Shown one piece after another: positions 20,219-31,232 of a DNA stretch of 64,000 nucleotides. Origin of the DNA: Xenoacremonium recifei (taxonomy: Eukaryota > Ascomycota > Sordariomycetes > Hypocreales > Nectriaceae); assembly GCA_012184525.1 (NCBI GenBank), contig WOFQ01000003.1, forward strand, positions 1-64,000, given 5' to 3'. Under the pieces are notes generated by a model. It was not told the origin of the DNA and did not search any database. It saw only the letters and a program-made list of their open reading frames with translations. Each line of letters begins with the position of its first letter. The first letter of the stretch is position 1. The translations under genes and the position numbers were made by a program.

Positions 20219-23200
20219 TCAGTGAAACCAGAGATCTTGATTCACACTGCCTGCATCCCACGTTCTTGACGCTAGTGAAGGATCTGTCGTTAGTAGCCTT
20301 GGTGATGTCAAGAGCCCCATTTCCTGGATATTGTACTCATACGTCCACTTGTCACCGTTCGTGCGGTACGAATCGGGACCGTGCCATTTGGTCAGGCCAC
20401 TGGGGAGGTGCAACGCTCCAAAAGCATTATTCCTGTTACCGACAGATATTATGGCGATCTTTAAGTTTTCCTCATGCGTCGGGGACAAATCGCCAAGATC
20501 TATGAGATAGTGCGGGAACGCTATTTTGCCCAGCTGTCCAGCAGGCTTCCCGTTGACCTCCACACGCAACACTGGTGCAGAGAACCGAGGGATCTGGATA
20601 CCCGTGCGATGCTTTCCATTCACAGGGGAGAACTCGTATTTGACATTTCCAGCGTAGAAAGGAAGACATTGTCTCGTGTAGTCACCGATTCGAATCCGGG
20701 AAAGGTCCAAATCAACGACTCTAACCTCGCGGCCACGAAGATCCACGCCAAAGGATCCTAGCACGTAAATGCATTCAATGTTCGTATGGACACCGAAAGG
20801 CACGGATATATCGAGAACATGCTTCCCGGGACTGAGCGCTGGTAGGTCCGTAGTCAGGATGGACCTATCGACCCACCACCCGGTGCTTACCGATGGTATT
20901 TCATGCCCATCAAAACGGATAGTTCTCTCAGAAAGCCCTTCCATGGCAAGCTGTGGGTTATCAATCGTTCGTGAGACACTGGCTTCGAATTCGTAGCGAA
21001 GATGAAGAGTGTGCTTTGGCTGTGTCCTCGGAACGCGATATGGTTGCTGCAGATTATCTTGTCTCAGTGGAAGACCCAGCCTACTTCTTGCGATATTATC
21101 GGTACGTAGAATCTCTTCAGGACCGGACCATTCAACTTCGTCATCAATCCGGTATCTAGCCATGTCCAAAAGTAAGACATTAGGCTCAGACAGACTCACG
21201 CAGCAGAGCTCAAGTTCGCCGGCCACTTTCCATTGAGGTTGTTCGAAAGTAGGAATTGAGCTTTGGGAACCTGCGTGTGGCCTTAAACGAAGCAGAGCGC
21301 TTCCACAACCCTCAAAGAGGTACTGCAAACCGGTCCATGTATTGGTCCCTTTTCTGAGACGCCACGTCTCTGTTGACATTTCTTCCCCTGTCAATGTGTC
21401 GAGAAGAGTAACCGCCCAGTCTCCACGGACTTCGATCTGGGTAGACCGTGAGAAGCCTCGGTCGGTGTTGCATACAAAAATGTACTGCTCGTCGTCGGCG
21501 ATGCGCATCTGATAAAGGAGCGAATCTGCTGCATTTCCACTGTCGAGTGTAACCTTCAGATCACGCAAATCATCTAGCTGTTCTAAGATGGAGGTTCTCG
21601 TGAAGGGAACATGCCTGGCACTCAACGACTGAGCTCTTGCTGATGGTATGCAGTCAACAAGCTCTGGAACCGACCCGGCCACAACAACCCTTCCTCCATT
21701 GGCGCAAAAGCTCTCGAGAGCACTCAAGGTAGTTGATCAGATAGTTTTGAGCGAAGGCAGTATCACAGTCTCGTAACAGCCGTTCCCAAATGTGAGCTTT
21801 CCATCATAGAATGTAGGCTCCATGTCTAATCTGGGCTTTGCGTTAGTATGCTGGAAGGAGAGAGGCTATCTCATGGACTTACAGTAGAGATTCAGAAATA
21901 AAATCGAAGTCAATCAGCCCGTGGCATAACCATTCGGTGAGAGTCTCAAACTGGTGCTCGAGCTCACTAGCCGTAGCCGAGGTATCATTTGGACCGAAGG
22001 CCAGCCAAAAGCTTTCAATCGGATGGATCACAGCCACCCTAACCGCGGCTACCCCCCGAGAAAGAGCATAGTTAACCCTTGCAAAGTGGTTTTCGACAAG
22101 GGGGTAGTCCTTGTACCACGGACTCTGGTAGCTGATAGCTGCTGGATAGTCTCTCTTTGCCTCACCAGCCATGGAATACCATGCTAGATGTGGGCAGCGG
22201 ACATTCACACCTAAAGCAGCTTGCCAGTCTCCTGAGCCTTTATGACCGGTGAATGTGAATGTCCAATTTGTTACGCCGTAAATTTCGGAGATCACCCCAC
22301 AGCGGCCGTACTGTCTAGAAACAGACTGAGCCTGCTTTGCGGTAGTATACTCTCGGACATCGCACAACATGTCGATTCCTGATAGCTGCATGCGTCGATA
22401 GCAACGCATGGCTTCACCGAGAGAGCCCGTTTGAGTTGACAGCTTCTCCTCGTACATCATATGTCCTGTCAGTCCGATATTGTTCTCGGTGCACCACGCA
22501 GCGATTAGGTCCGTAAACGCTTCCACGAAGCGGTCGCAGACTGCTGCAACTTAGCGTCATTATCAATTTAAGGAGGAAGAAGTATAACATGCCATGATCA
22601 TGAAAGTTGTAACGCGTCTTTGAGGGAGAGCGAGTATCCCAAATGATCTCTGGAAGCGTGTTGAATAGATCGGCGCCGTACTTGGCTGCATAGCTCTGGG
22701 CTAGATCTCGCGTCCATGGAAGAAAAACATCTGCCAATCCCTTGGCCCGGTCAAGTCTTTTCTTCATCGAAAACTGAGGTTCGTCGGTGAAAATTGCCGG
22801 AATGGATCTACCAAACTCGCTTCCCACAGCCTTTCTGTAAGTCTCATGCGTCGTCGCAATGAAAGCTCTCATGGCTTCCTTGTTCAAAGTATCGACATAA
22901 TGACTGCCATTAAACCACTCGGACGGGGCGTTTGTCTCTTCATAGACATACCACGTATGCTCTGCCTCTTCACCATCTGCAAGTCGGCGCCCTTGCACGA
23001 GGTAACCTTCATCATCTAGCTTGATAGAGTATCTCGCAATGAGAATGCCAAGCTCGCTGCGCCTTGCCTCGGCAGAATTGGAACGCGGTTGTCTGCGACG
23101 GCGGTGAAATCATTAGTCTCGCTACTTGTTACCATCGCACATACTTGAAGCTTACCCGTGGAAGCCGGGATGGTTAGGATCTCCATATTTCCAAGGAGTA

Positions 23201-23586
23201 ATCAAAAGATGCCTGCATCTAAAGTCTTCATTGTCTTCTGTGATCTTGCCACCAGCGAAGCCAGACGGCCAGCGGTCCTCGTCATACAACCAGGCATACA
23301 TGTCTTTTTCTTTCGCATACTCGACACATGCACTCACAATCTCCATGAACTCAGGCCCAAGATACTCCGTGTCCAGACCGACTCGTGTATGCATGTGAAA
23401 TCCACCGAATCCCATAGCCTTCAGGTCATCGATCTGTCGTAGCAGCTCATTACGGTCTAGTTTATTGTTCCAACTCCAAAGAGGAGTGGCCCGATACTCC
23501 TTACCAGGGTTTCTGAACAGGTCAGAGTCAAATGGTTTCTTAGATTCTGGGAATAAATCCCAAGCAGGTGGTTGTCGAGGCAGCAT
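20219..23586 (-). pseudogene. Large GH106-like (alpha-L-rhamnosidase-like) glycoside hydrolase with one in-frame TGA
   Basis: Four exons (23156-23586, 22593-23092, 21883-22540, 20219-21830) stay in phase for 1066 codons, the size of large GH106-type enzymes. The start shows ATPLWSWNNKLDRNELLRQIDDLKAMGFGGFHMHTRVGL, then YDEDRWPSGFAGG and AIFTDEPQF. The middle has GLTGHMMYEE, EYTTAKQAQS, GVTNWTF and GDWQAALGVNVRCPHLAWYSMAGEAKRDYP. The C-terminal half is beta-rich, with a late galactose-binding-like part. A TGA at 21737-21739 breaks exon 4 between LPSLKTI and STTLSALESF and would come from CGA by one change. Intron 2 has a GC donor. No signal peptide, so it is probably intracellular. Without the stop it would cleave rhamnosides or similar glycosides. 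Confidence 0.7.
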
Positions 23587-24455
23587 GGTTGCGACTTCTG
23601 AGCCAGAATATAAGAAAACGAGGGTGAAGTTCGTTTGCCAGACTTCAATTGTAGGTTATGGTTATTTAAATCGGCAGATAGAACTGGTAAGCCACATCCT
23701 AGCACGGGTTCGGTCCGCGAGAATAGTATCTCCGTGAGCGCCCTGAACGCCCGAGAGGGAAAGTTTCTGCCTTGGGGATAGCACAACAATAGTCTATGCA
23801 CTTACTGGATTCTCGTTCTCACAAGGCCCGAGGTCCCTCGCTTCGGGTCAAAAGGTTACGGACGCAGCATTTGATCCTCAAGGATTCAGCCCTTCTTACG
23901 CCCCAGGACGTTCGTGTCGCTAGGATCTAGGCCGAAACATCACAAGACATGTCGATCCTGGCTCCTAGAATCTAAAAGGCCAGATTACGAGCGCGGCTTG
24001 AACAATAGTGGTTAGCGGAAGGATTGCGATGACTTTTCCGCACCCTGACTGCACCAGACATCGCACCCCGCACCTTGTGACCTGCCAGGATCGTCTTAGA
24101 GTTTCGGAGACTTGCGACCGGTGATCAGTAGAGAAGAATTGGGGACTTGCATCTTGTTGAGCTAGCCCTGCGACGCTAATATCCTTTGCTGGTGGTGGTG
24201 GTACAAAGGGCAACATTACTTTGCTGCCTTGACGAGACAAATCAAAGGATCACCCCTTTTATAATATTGAGACCCAATTTGAATTGCTATGAAGGCTTCC
24301 ATTTCGTGTCACACAGAGTCCATGCTACCCAAACCGACATATTATACGCAAATATTCTGAGGGAAATGAAGTTCTATTCGGATATGGTTTGCTCTTCAAA
24401 TCGAGCCGAGGCTTCTCACACGATGAAATTCATCCCAAATCCGCAAATTTTCTGC
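23587..24455. other. Promoter region of the GH106-like gene
   Basis: About 870 bp between two genes on the minus strand. It contains only weak frames (such as 23965-24240, minus). No repeat or RNA gene seen. Confidence 0.5.
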
Positions 24456-26038
24456 TCAACTAATTTCTTCCGGACCTCGAACCTCGAGTTGAGTCTGCTC
24501 TACCTTATCCATGGAAACAGTTTCGTCTCCGTACTTGGCACCAACCTGTTCTAGAGAAACTTGGTTGGTTTCTTGAAGGAAATACGCATAGAAAATGCCC
24601 AAAACTAGCAAGCAAGCAATAAAGATGATGTAATACTTCCAATCGATGGCATCAAAGACATATGGGGTGACCTGGCCCATCCAAATGCCCGAAATACCTT
24701 GACACATGACACTGAAACCAACGCCATAGCCTCGTAGATGTAGGGGGAACATCTCTGCAGCAATCGTGAAGAGGGTAGAGTTGAAGAAGACGGCATATAG
24801 GCAAGAGTAGAGGAAGATAAATGCTACTCCAGCTCGAGCCCCATTTTCGTTTTGGCCGTTACCGTACTCGGCCGACAGCGCGGCCAGGATAGCCAACATG
24901 CAGGCCAAAGTGAAGCATCCGACATCTGTAGAGGCCTCAAAGTCAGCGCGTTCCTGAGAATTGTCCACATATGAAGCAACTTACACATGGTTCTGACGCG
25001 AGGCCAGCGATCGGAGACTCCCGCAAGGTTGATCAACTGGCCAACGATGCCCATCATTCCATAGCAACCGCTGATGAGCAGAGACTGCCGACCGGTGAAA
25101 CCAAGCGCACCATACAAAAGGCTCTGGTAGTTTTGAATCGCCAGTGAGCCACTCAAGATGCCCACTTGTAGGACAATTATAGCAATGACGGTCCGGCGAA
25201 TGTACTTTCGCCCAAAGAGTTCCAGCATTGCATGGCCTAAGCGAGTATTGGAGCGCGTGGCCTGTTCAAAGGCTATCTGTTCTCGTATCTCGAGTGCAGT
25301 ACGGGTAAGTAGGTCCTCGTCTTGGTCACCGTAGAGTCTTCGAAGGGTTCTCTGGAATCTTTCCGTACGATCCTTCTCGGCAACTGTGGCGACTGATATT
25401 AGCAGGGTACCAGAACAGATAACAACTAAATAAAACTTACGCCATCTGGGGGATTCAGGAGTGAAGAACGAGAACACCAATAAGACAATTGCCAGAGGGA
25501 TCTGCATTGCGAGCTCGAGGCGCCAAGATATATTGCCTGTAGAGAATGAACAGGCAAAGCCAACCCAGTTAGCAATGGCAAAGCCGATGGCAATCATAAG
25601 GCCAAAGACGCCAACAAGTCTTGCACGCTGCTGGGGGACCGCAAGTTCCGAAATGTATACAGGCAACCCGCCGTTGAGGATCCCAACAGCAATACCTGCA
25701 ACCAGCCTTCCCACAATCATGAGAGCCACACCATTGGAGGCAGCTTGCATAACGGCACCAATGATTGTGAAGAATGTTGCTAACGCCACCGTACGCTTCC
25801 GGCCGAGCTCCTCAAGAGAGAAGCCAAGGACCAGAGAACCGATGACATTGCCAGTAGAGCCCATAGAAACAATCGCTCCTAAAAGACTGCTGGCATTGGA
25901 TGTGCCGGGAGGGAACATGTATGATTTGAAGGCATCCTGACCGATGGTTGTCGCGATAATGCCAATGTCGATGCCAACGATGGCACCGCCCAGAGCGATG
26001 GCAAAGACGCAAAGGAGCAAGCGAGCTCGAGGTTGCAT
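24456..26038 (-). CDS. MFS sugar transporter
   Basis: Three exons (25441-26038, 24985-25383, 24456-24925) give 488 residues with about 12 helices. Signature segments are GAIVGIDIGIIATTIG (helix 1), LEELGRKRT (loop 2-3), VGRLVAGIAVGILNG (helix 4), PESPRWLAEKDR (end of helix 6) and AAEMFPLHLRGYGVG (loop 10-11, like the PAE.xP.xxR motif). This is the sugar-porter family: proton-linked uptake of mono- or disaccharides at the plasma membrane. The first ATG of the exon is 26038; the open frame reaches 26095 but has no ATG there. It is downstream of and divergent from the secreted discoidin protein, with a 530-bp shared promoter, suggesting joint induction. Confidence 0.85.
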
Positions 26039-26568
26039 CTTCGGAAAAGGTGGGACAAAATACGAAGAAACAATGGATTTTTGCTTGTGAGGCAATGTGA
26101 TGTGCTCTAAGGGAGGAATATGGCGAAGGATCGACGGCGAGGCCTCGCTGGCCTTTAAGTTTGGCTTTGGCTCCCTGTCGGCTGAAAGCTCTCTTCCTGT
26201 CCGAATATGGTAAAGAGCTTCTCGCTCTTGATTTACACCGAGCTGAAACGAAGGATCACGTTTGATTCAGGAGAATATTCCCCTCTTTCGGCCTCCTCTG
26301 AGCCGACCGCGTCGACTTCCCCCGAGTACCTCGACTGACATCCCCACGGGGCCCCGGACTCCGCGAGCTAGAACCAGGCTTCGGATCCTTCCGACGTGCG
26401 AATGCCTGGAGCTCACAGAGCGGGTGATCTCCGCAGCTCCGGTACCGAGGGAAATTGGATCGTCGCTCTGCAGCCTTGGAACATGCCATCAAGTATATAA
26501 AGCCTACAGAAGAGTCTATGGGAGTGGTCCATCGCAGCCGCGCCTAAGACATCAACGCAAATCTCAGT
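26039..26568. promoter_or_regulatory. Divergent promoter, sugar permease / secreted discoidin protein
   Basis: 530 bp separate the two start codons, so both promoters lie here. TATATAAA at 26494-26501 is 68 bp before the plus-strand ATG and is a good TATA box. A CGG-N11-CCG site (26289-26305) lies near the middle. Confidence 0.6.
26289..26305. promoter_or_regulatory. CGG-N11-CCG site (Gal4-type spacing)
   Basis: CGG at 26289-26291 and CCG at 26303-26305 are separated by exactly 11 bases, the spacing used by Gal4-type Zn2Cys6 dimers, in a divergent promoter of two carbohydrate genes. A Zn2Cys6 regulator is encoded 3.6 kb away. Spacing is seen; binding is inferred and chance occurrence is possible. 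Confidence 0.4.
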
Positions 26569-28830
26569 ATGCGTCTCACCTCCAAGTGTTTACTGCTTCT
26601 CGGAGCAGGGCACGCTGTTCAGGCATGGGGAACCGACACTGAGGAGATTACCTATGTCACTCCAATCTACGAAGGAGCATTGGCCACGGATAATCGGGAT
26701 GATGATCTCGCCATTCTCAACGGCATGAAATCTATGCTCGGCACTGGAGGATCCTACACGAAGCTGGGTTTCTCCTTTTCATCATGGTCGCTCAGCCGTG
26801 ATATCTCAAACGCGTCTAGTGACTATTTATTCGACCCTACAAACTTGAACTATGTTCTGGGGCTGGCTGTGTCCACGGAGCTCCCCATTCTCGTCCACGC
26901 CAATAACGGGCGATGGGCAGACTGTTGCACATCCAACTCGAATGGTGGCTGGAATGATGCACTGCTGGATTACATTGCCTCTCAAGGAAACACCACCATG
27001 CAAGATAGCTCTGGAAACTCATTGTACCAACATGACTTCGGAGGAAACTACTTCTCGTTCTCTCGATACAATGATGTCTATCGGCAATACAAGAAGCGCA
27101 ACGTTCAAGCTTCAATGCAAACATTGGCGTCATGGGCAGGGGACCACCCAGACCTCTTCGTTGGTGTCAGCTTGGACTCTGAGACCTTGTTCCCCAGCGA
27201 CGCGGCTGACCATAATCCCTTGGTTCTTCAGGAATGGTGCGAATGGTTGCAGAATACAGGAATCTACGGGCCGTCTGGCGCATACTTCGGCCAGGGAAGA
27301 GTCCCTGCTTTCGCATCCATTAGTGATTTTAACGCTGCTACGTCTCAATCCTTTTCGAGCTGGGACGATGTTACGCCGCCCTCCTCAATCACTGCTGGGC
27401 AGCCTTTCTCTGAAGAGTGGCAGAGGTTCCGCATCACTCTTATTCAGCACTCTGTCGCGGACGAAACGCAATGGATTATTGAAGCTGGAATCCCACGCAA
27501 CCTGATTTACGGGCATCAAACACCAGAATTGGAATTCTACTCATTCGGCGATGATCTTTCGACCGCAACCGCTGCAAATGGCGCAAGTGGTTTCACTGCT
27601 TACGGTCGGGCTCCTCTCAACTTTGGAAGTATTGATAACCCGCTTCGAGCGGATGGGACAAATAACTTCGGCTTATTTGAGCTTAACCCACTCAGTACTG
27701 ACTCCGATTTCTCTTATAACACATTGGTAACCCTTTTCAACGATGGTGTCAAAGTCATTTGCCCTAACGCATTTGAGAACGTCACCGATAAAGACCAGTA
27801 TTCTCTCTTTGACTCGCCAAACTATGGTGACACATTCGGAAATGCAATCAATAAGTTCCTTTCCAGCTATGGAAACACTCCACGCAACCAACAACCTCCT
27901 GGCTGGAACCCTGGAGAGAAGGTTTACGACCTCTACGACAACTTCCATAGTGCCACGGAATCAGGCCCCGACAACCATATCAATGCGACTGGAGGGTCAG
28001 GAAATGTCAAACTCAAGACTGTGTACTCTGCAGTCGGAGGCAATATTACTTGGTCTTTCGATCTACCTAGCGTCGCTCCAGGGGACCGCCTCAACTTTTG
28101 GACTGGTGTGGGTGTTCTAGATGGAGCTGGGTTCGGAGGCTCAGCAACCTGGGAAGCCACTCTGAACAGCTCTCCACTATTTGGGAATGGTATCATTCTC
28201 CCGCAGACGTATTGGGTATGGAAGCACTGGCTGTTTGTCATGGTGGATGTGACGGACTGGGCTGGTCAATCCGCCACTCTCACGTTAACGACAAGCGGAC
28301 AATCCTACTACGGTTGGACACAATGGGCTTCACCTACTATCTATAAGACCTCCAATAGCAGCAATCTTGCACTGAACAAAGCCGTAACAGCAAGCTCTAG
28401 CGATGGCACTGGTAGTGGCTGGGATGTCACATATGCCACAGACGGCAACGTTCAAGGAGGCACCGACGGTCGTAACGGGTGGTCATCCAATTCACACTCG
28501 TCACCTGAAGCTACGGAATGGGTGCAGATTGACCTTGGCAGTAGCCAAGAAATTGGGAAGGCGGTGTTGCATCCTCGCAGCGACATTTCTGATGCAGCGA
28601 GCACAGGCTTCCCTACTGCTTTCGTGATTGAGGGATCTATGGATGGGTCACAGTGGACCACGCTGTCAAAGCAGAATAACTATGGCGGCGTCGAGGCTGG
28701 CAAGGGAGAGGTTATTACGTTTACGTCCAGCACAGTTAGGTATGTGAGGGTGACGGGATCTCTACTAGGCGGCGTCGCTGGGGAATCAGGCTATCGCATG
28801 CAATTTACTGAGATCGAGGTTTATGCTTGA
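26569..28830 (+). CDS. Secreted carbohydrate-active protein with C-terminal F5/8 type C (discoidin/CBM32-like) domain
   Basis: One exon, 753 residues. MRLTSKCLLLLGAGHAVQA is a signal peptide with cleavage after AQA/VQA. Residues about 25-430 look like a barrel-type hydrolase: KLGFSFSSWSL, LPILVHANNGRW, DLFVGVSLDSETLFPSD and WIIEAGIPRNLIYGHQTPE, with conserved-looking acidic residues in SLDSE and QTPELE. I cannot name the family. Residues about 455-600 form a beta-sandwich-like region. Residues about 606-753 have the F5/8C order: SNLALNKAVTASSS, WVQIDLGSSQEIGKAVLHPR, RYVRVTG, FTEIEVYA. Several N-glycosylation sequons fit secretion. It probably acts on plant or microbial polysaccharide outside the cell, feeding the neighbouring permeases. 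Confidence 0.75.
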   Translation: MRLTSKCLLLLGAGHAVQAWGTDTEEITYVTPIYEGALATDNRDDDLAILNGMKSMLGTGGSYTKLGFSFSSWSLSRDISNASSDYLFDPTNLNYVLGLAVSTELPILVHANNGRWADCCTSNSNGGWNDALLDYIASQGNTTMQDSSGNSLYQHDFGGNYFSFSRYNDVYRQYKKRNVQASMQTLASWAGDHPDLFVGVSLDSETLFPSDAADHNPLVLQEWCEWLQNTGIYGPSGAYFGQGRVPAFASISDFNAATSQSFSSWDDVTPPSSITAGQPFSEEWQRFRITLIQHSVADETQWIIEAGIPRNLIYGHQTPELEFYSFGDDLSTATAANGASGFTAYGRAPLNFGSIDNPLRADGTNNFGLFELNPLSTDSDFSYNTLVTLFNDGVKVICPNAFENVTDKDQYSLFDSPNYGDTFGNAINKFLSSYGNTPRNQQPPGWNPGEKVYDLYDNFHSATESGPDNHINATGGSGNVKLKTVYSAVGGNITWSFDLPSVAPGDRLNFWTGVGVLDGAGFGGSATWEATLNSSPLFGNGIILPQTYWVWKHWLFVMVDVTDWAGQSATLTLTTSGQSYYGWTQWASPTIYKTSNSSNLALNKAVTASSSDGTGSGWDVTYATDGNVQGGTDGRNGWSSNSHSSPEATEWVQIDLGSSQEIGKAVLHPRSDISDAASTGFPTAFVIEGSMDGSQWTTLSKQNNYGGVEAGKGEVITFTSSTVRYVRVTGSLLGGVAGESGYRMQFTEIEVYA

Positions 28831-29906
28831 AAGGCTAGAGTCTGGTTCGAAGAGCATCATGGAACGTTTATAATCTAAGTTTCTAATACTCCCTTTTTCT
28901 GTATTTATATTATCATTCACCTCTTCGTTTCGTAATGCCCTGATGGTTGATGCTTAGACATAGGCGGTTGTGACTTTCCAAAATTCTTCTATAACTTACA
29001 CCTTCCACCCACTCCCCCACTCCTCCAGTTGTTATCTTAAGCCTTTTGAAGCCCAATAATTACCATAATAGACGTTATCAACGAAGTAAAGCCTGAAACT
29101 TAGAATTTGTCCCTGGAGCATCCAGTGAGCCCTGACAAGAAGACGCTACCTCTGAAAGGATGTTACTCGTCTCACTTTAAGAAGGGCATTGGTCTTCCGG
29201 GCCCTCGTTATTTATCACGAAAAGCCTATGTGTGAATTAAATTTTTTGAAGAAAAACGTTCTCCCAGGCATGAACGGCAAATTCATTCCGACCGCATCAG
29301 AGTCTGTTGCTGAGGGCCAGGCCGCCAATGCTTCTCAATTATGGACTATGGTACTGGCTTGGTTCCTCATTAATGCTGACGCGAATTCCGTAGGCACAGT
29401 ATAATATAAGGATTGCGTGGTGCTTTATTCTAATAGACTCAACTCAAGGAAAGGGATCCCGAATCATGCATTCCTGACGGCGGTGACAAGTACTTTGAGG
29501 TGCGGAACTGAGAGACGCAGCTCTGCAAACGAAGCAGGACGGTACGTGTCGCTGCCCTATCGCTATCGGGAGGTAGATCAACCATGGAGAACTAAATCAA
29601 GCCAGCCTTTGCAAACCCCTGGAGAGCGCGACAATGCAGGTTATTTTCGTTCCCATGATAAGTTGGTACTCGATACAATGGATCTCGGCCCCATCACCCT
29701 ACCGGAGTTGAGGATCTCAACTCCGGCGTAGTGGATCTAGCGCAAACAGTTTCCAACCAACCAGCACTGTCTTTTGACCGTTTGTTACTTCAGTCTGTCA
29801 CTGACAGCAAGCCATCGTCGTCAGAGCACATCATCTCCGAAGGTCAAGCTTCCTTCATCTCCGGCTACTTGGGCAGGCCCCTAGCTTCTCTGTGGCATCG
29901 CGCAGT
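28831..29906. other. Intergenic region before a Zn2Cys6 gene
   Basis: About 1.1 kb with only short frames (71 and 104 codons) that show no family features. Likely 3' UTR of the secreted protein and the long promoter of the regulator. Confidence 0.5.
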
Positions 29907-31232
29907 ATGAAGACAGACCGATATTCGACGTCCAGGCGGAAAGTTTGCCGTAGTTGTTCAGCTGCCAAAGCGAAATGTGATCGCAAACCCGAAGGATGTG
30001 CTAGGTGTGCCATTCGAGGACTGTCTTGCGATTATACCTCAAACCGAACATCCCCGGATTTCCTACATGGATCACCCGGAAAAGTAAACGAAACTCGCCA
30101 GCCATCGTCCAACTATTCGCAATCCGCTGCCAATGGGCTACTCTCGGGTCCAGATTCCGAGGGGCCCCGTCCAATGGACAGCTCGGGGTTGACTGTGGAA
30201 TCCTGGCATTGTCTGGGCGAAAGTTCTCCGAGCACTTTCCGTTCGACTAGCCGCCTGGATGGCATTTCTCCAGATACTTTCGAGTCAGAGGAGGCGGTTC
30301 ACGTATCACAAGATTCGAAAGCCCTTGACTTTCTGGGTCTCGAACTCACGTGTCCTATCAATGTGGATGATATCCGAAATCGATGGATGAACTCGTTCGT
30401 TCCCGTCATAGACCAAAAGGCCAAAAATTATCCATCAGGGGTTCGGCTCTTCATCAACAGGATGTTGAACTCATACACATCTGTCATGGTGAGCGGCCGG
30501 GGTCTTCCACCGTTTATACACCACTATCAAATGCTGGCCACATCAACCAGAGGGCCACTCTCCACGACCATCAGCTTGGCGCGCATTTGCGAGAAGGTAT
30601 TCCCCGGGAGTGAAAGTGTAGCGGCGGATATACTCCAGCGCGAAATGAGCAGCATTTGCGAACAGCAAGACACATACAATGACGTTGCTTTACTAGCAGC
30701 ATTCCAATCCTATCTCATCTATTCGATGATCCTTTACTTCAGGCTCAAGCAAGTCTCGATGCCAATTCTTCGTCAAGCCATGGCAAATCTTCAACAACTT
30801 GCTTATCTAACCTGCAAACATGGGCTTGTATGCATTGCAGAGGGTCGGCGGGAACGTCCCAGGTGGGAAGCCTGGATTATTGCAGAGGCAAAAAGACGTA
30901 CATTGTTCACTATGTACCTGTTTGATAGCCTTCTACTTGCGGAAGATGGGTTGCCTACGTTTTTGGGAATTGAGTTGGAAGGCTTACCTACCTCATCAAA
31001 TCGGTCGTTGTGGAACGCGCGAAACCGGTGCGATTGGGATACGGCGTATAATGTTCATTTGGCAGATTGGGCAGATGGGGACTTTCGAATCGACGAGCTC
31101 TGGCCTCAACCAGAAGATGACGACGAAAACAAGTCTTCTCAGACAAGAGATAGGGCGGATCGATGGCTCCAAGGAGTCGATGAGTTTGGAGTCATGCTTT
31201 ATGCCGTGACAAGTTGCACGCATGGAAATTAA
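29907..31232 (+). CDS. Zn2Cys6 transcription factor
   Basis: A single exon of 441 residues from ATG 29907. The DNA-binding domain is near the N-terminus: C-x2-C-x6-C-x6-C-x2-C-x6-C in CRSCSAAKAKC...CARCAIRGLSC, preceded by basic RRKV. The middle region contains WEAWIIAEAKRRTLFTMYLFDSLL, a motif shared with the regulator at 51562-52791 (WYAWIIAETIRRT), so both belong to one fungal subfamily. The protein is short compared with Gal4-type factors. It lies inside the carbohydrate block, between a secreted hydrolase-like protein and a lactose-permease-like carrier, and is a candidate pathway-specific activator of that block. Binding-site preference cannot be read from sequence. Confidence 0.85.
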   Translation: MKTDRYSTSRRKVCRSCSAAKAKCDRKPEGCARCAIRGLSCDYTSNRTSPDFLHGSPGKVNETRQPSSNYSQSAANGLLSGPDSEGPRPMDSSGLTVESWHCLGESSPSTFRSTSRLDGISPDTFESEEAVHVSQDSKALDFLGLELTCPINVDDIRNRWMNSFVPVIDQKAKNYPSGVRLFINRMLNSYTSVMVSGRGLPPFIHHYQMLATSTRGPLSTTISLARICEKVFPGSESVAADILQREMSSICEQQDTYNDVALLAAFQSYLIYSMILYFRLKQVSMPILRQAMANLQQLAYLTCKHGLVCIAEGRRERPRWEAWIIAEAKRRTLFTMYLFDSLLLAEDGLPTFLGIELEGLPTSSNRSLWNARNRCDWDTAYNVHLADWADGDFRIDELWPQPEDDDENKSSQTRDRADRWLQGVDEFGVMLYAVTSCTHGN

